Below, one piece after another: positions 62,557 through 64,000 of a DNA stretch of 64,000 bases. Positions within the stretch are counted from its first letter, which is position 1, and every line of letters starts with the position of its first letter. The stretch is from Eukaryota sp. TZLM1-RC. Its lineage: Eukaryota > Metamonada: BaSk clade. The stretch spans positions 5,153,658 to 5,217,657 of the forward strand of contig JAUPSS010000004.1 in assembly GCA_040285825.1 (NCBI GenBank), in the 5' to 3' direction. The notes under the pieces were generated by a model, which saw only the letters and a program-made list of their open reading frames with translations, did no database searches and was not told where the DNA came from. A program made the translations under genes and the position numbers.

Positions 62557-64000
62557 GTGAGTCATGATATGGGTGCTGCTGAATCAGACATGGTGCAAAT
62601 CACCTTGGATATGGAATGTTCTTCTTTGTGTTTTGTTTTGAATTGTTATTTTGATGTTATTGAGTTTGTTGTTTTTTGTAATTTAGCTTTTTGTACTGTA
62701 GATATGGGAGGTTGTTCTTGTTTGTGTTTTGTTTTGAATTGTTGTCTTGATGTTTTTGGGTTTGTTGTTTTTCGTGGTTTACGTACTTGTACTGTAGATG
62801 TGGGATGTTTTTTTGTTTTACATTGCTATTTTGATGTATATGAATTGGTTCATTTTTGTGGTTTAGATTCTTGCACTTTAGATACGGGATGCTGTGTCTT
62901 GAATTTTTATTTTGATAATGTTGAGTTTTATTTTGTTTAGTATTTATCTTTTCTATCCAGTAGCTGCCAACATCTTCTATCAACAAACCCATTTACTGTT
63001 GATTTAACAATGGATGAAGATTTTGAAGCAAATCCTGGTCCCAGAAAGAGAAGATCTAATTTTAAATCATCTCCTCCATCAAAAATTATTAGAAATGCGA
63101 TTTTTGACCAACAAACATCAAAGCGTAAGCTGAAAACAACAACAAAAAGCACTGAACCGAAAAATTCGTATTGAGAATACAATGTTGAATATCGAGAACA
63201 GGAAGATTTTGACAAAAAAACCATTGACAACGAGTATGGTCAAAAAATTGAGCCAAGTCGTAGTGGCTTCAAGCCTGATTCATTGATTCAATTCAAATCA
63301 ATGACCCCAAATCAAAATCTTCCCACTGTTATGTGCTTTGATCTTGAAACCTATCAGGATGCTCCTCTTTATCAAAATCATGATGGCCAATTTCTCCCTC
63401 CTGACGAGATTATCAACAAAAAGAGAAAAGAGGGTGCAAATCTTTTGAAAAAGAAAACTGATGAGCAAATGGGTGAGTGGATTTCAGATGAAAAAATGTT
63501 TTTAATTTCGATTGTTGTTGGTAAGTTTGACCACCATACTTTCCTTTTGGAGAGTAAATATTCACTTATGTTGAGAATGAGTCCTCAAATCAGATTACCA
63601 GACATTGATATGGATGTTCAGGCAGAAATTTTGTCTGACGAAAAAACTTTGCTTCGTAGGTTCCTAAACATTATTGCTAATCATCAACCCCATCGTTTTC
63701 TTAATCACAATTTAATGCAGTTTGATTTACAGGTTTTAAAAAATAGATTATATTATTTTGATTTACCTTTTCCCACTGTTCGAGATGATGCAGCAATTGA
63801 TGTACTCAATCAACTTTCACCTAGATGGAGAGAAGTTGTCATCAGGGAAAATGACTTCTTTCTTCTAGATACTTTGGTTTTTGCCACACAAAATTTATTA
63901 AAATACCCTACGGACATGGATTAGGCAATCTGGCATATAAAATGATAAATGAATAGAAAATCAAACTTCTTAAGGAATTTTCTCATATTTTACCAATTGA
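62557..64000 (+). pseudogene. Family-B DNA polymerase element: Cys-rich repeats, 2A-like motif, 3'-5' exonuclease domain (incomplete, interrupted)
   Basis: One reading frame runs 62557-63924, broken by TAG (62938-62940) and TGA (63172-63174). It encodes about four imperfect Cys-rich repeats of ~30 residues, a Ser/Leu stretch, the 2A-like motif DFEANPGP (63019-63042), a basic region with NLS-like clusters (RKRRSNFKSS), then from about 63325 a B-family polymerase exonuclease: Exo I CFDLETY, Exo II FLNHNLMQFDLQVLKNRL, then LLDTLVFA. After 63900 the likely continuation (YGHGLGNLAYK) is in another frame. Polymerase motifs A/B/C would lie beyond the window. Such polymerases outside replication are typical of Polinton/Maverick-like elements, but no integrase, ATPase or capsid gene is visible. 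Probably decayed, though readthrough cannot be excluded. Confidence 0.7.
62610..62935 (+). repeat. Imperfect tandem repeats, ~90-105 bp, strongly G/T-biased
   Basis: Words TGTTTTGTTTTGAATTGTTA, TTTTGATGTT, GTTGTTTTT..GGTTTA and TGTACTGTAGATRTGGGA recur about 3.5 times. The plus strand is nearly devoid of runs of C and A. Each repeat encodes a pattern CF-VLNCYFDV-EFV-FC-L--CTVD-G. The opposite strand is also open (62657-62992), reading NLNHKNEPIHIHQNSN-type repeats. Confidence 0.7.

Noticed and set aside
62657-62992. Minus-strand Asn/Lys/His-rich repeat protein
   Set aside because: Probably a by-product of the G/T-biased repeats; no start-context or neighbour supports it.

Overview
This window is nuclear DNA of an AT-rich, gene-dense unicellular eukaryote. 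Host genes include an eS7 ribosomal protein with a spliced intron, a FERM protein, a URB1-like ribosome-biogenesis factor, an SMG7/EST1-like protein, a PAQR/hemolysin-III membrane protein, a hybrid histidine kinase and a four-domain EEEE ion channel. The three introns I can place are 29, 31 and 44 nt, all GT..AG, and most long genes have none. The mix of bacterial-style signalling with FERM and four-domain channel proteins fits a protist. I cannot name the lineage from sequence alone.

Layout. 0-4.4 kb: two inverted, closely similar retrotransposon 3' ends facing each other around a FERM gene. 4.5-6 kb: coiled-coil gene and RPS7. 7.9-8.8 kb: nucleotide-sugar epimerase. 9.1-18.4 kb: mobile-element zone with a 5'-truncated retrotransposon flanked by an 11-bp direct repeat, one unknown gene, a broken Fanzor, RT fragments, a 166-bp inverted repeat carrying a zinc-knuckle gene end, and a truncated hAT transposase. 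18.9-23.9 kb: URB1-like gene. 24.4-35.3 kb: tandem array of about twelve 888-bp units, each with the same 42-codon ORF. 35.5-38 kb: second broken Fanzor and a retrotransposon relic. 38-46 kb: compact host genes (coiled coil, PAQR, small unknowns, SMG7-like) with a third Fanzor relic directly upstream of the SMG7-like start. 46.6-48.3 kb: internally deleted retrotransposon. 49.4-51.8 kb: hybrid histidine kinase. 52.9-55.4 kb: retrotransposon relics and a doubtful ORF. 55.6-59.8 kb: voltage-gated channel. 60.2-61.8 kb: three more Fanzor C-terminal relics. 62.5-64 kb: start of an element with Cys-rich repeats, a 2A-like DxExNPGP motif and a family-B DNA polymerase exonuclease domain, running off the window.

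Mobile elements. At least eleven sequences belong to non-LTR retrotransposons with a C-terminal restriction-like endonuclease, marked by a CxC..H..C zinc motif followed by R-(A/G/R)-D-L/V ... VVD/VDF ... K..KY. At least six are Fanzor (eukaryotic TnpB-like, RNA-guided nuclease family) relics, recognised by RuvC-I DPx, (D)EYRTS..C and WNRD/WDRD/WSRD motifs. None of these elements is intact.

The most notable observations are the conserved 42-codon ORF across all satellite units, the 2A-like motif in frame with a DNA polymerase exonuclease, and the concentration of diverse dead Fanzors in one locus.
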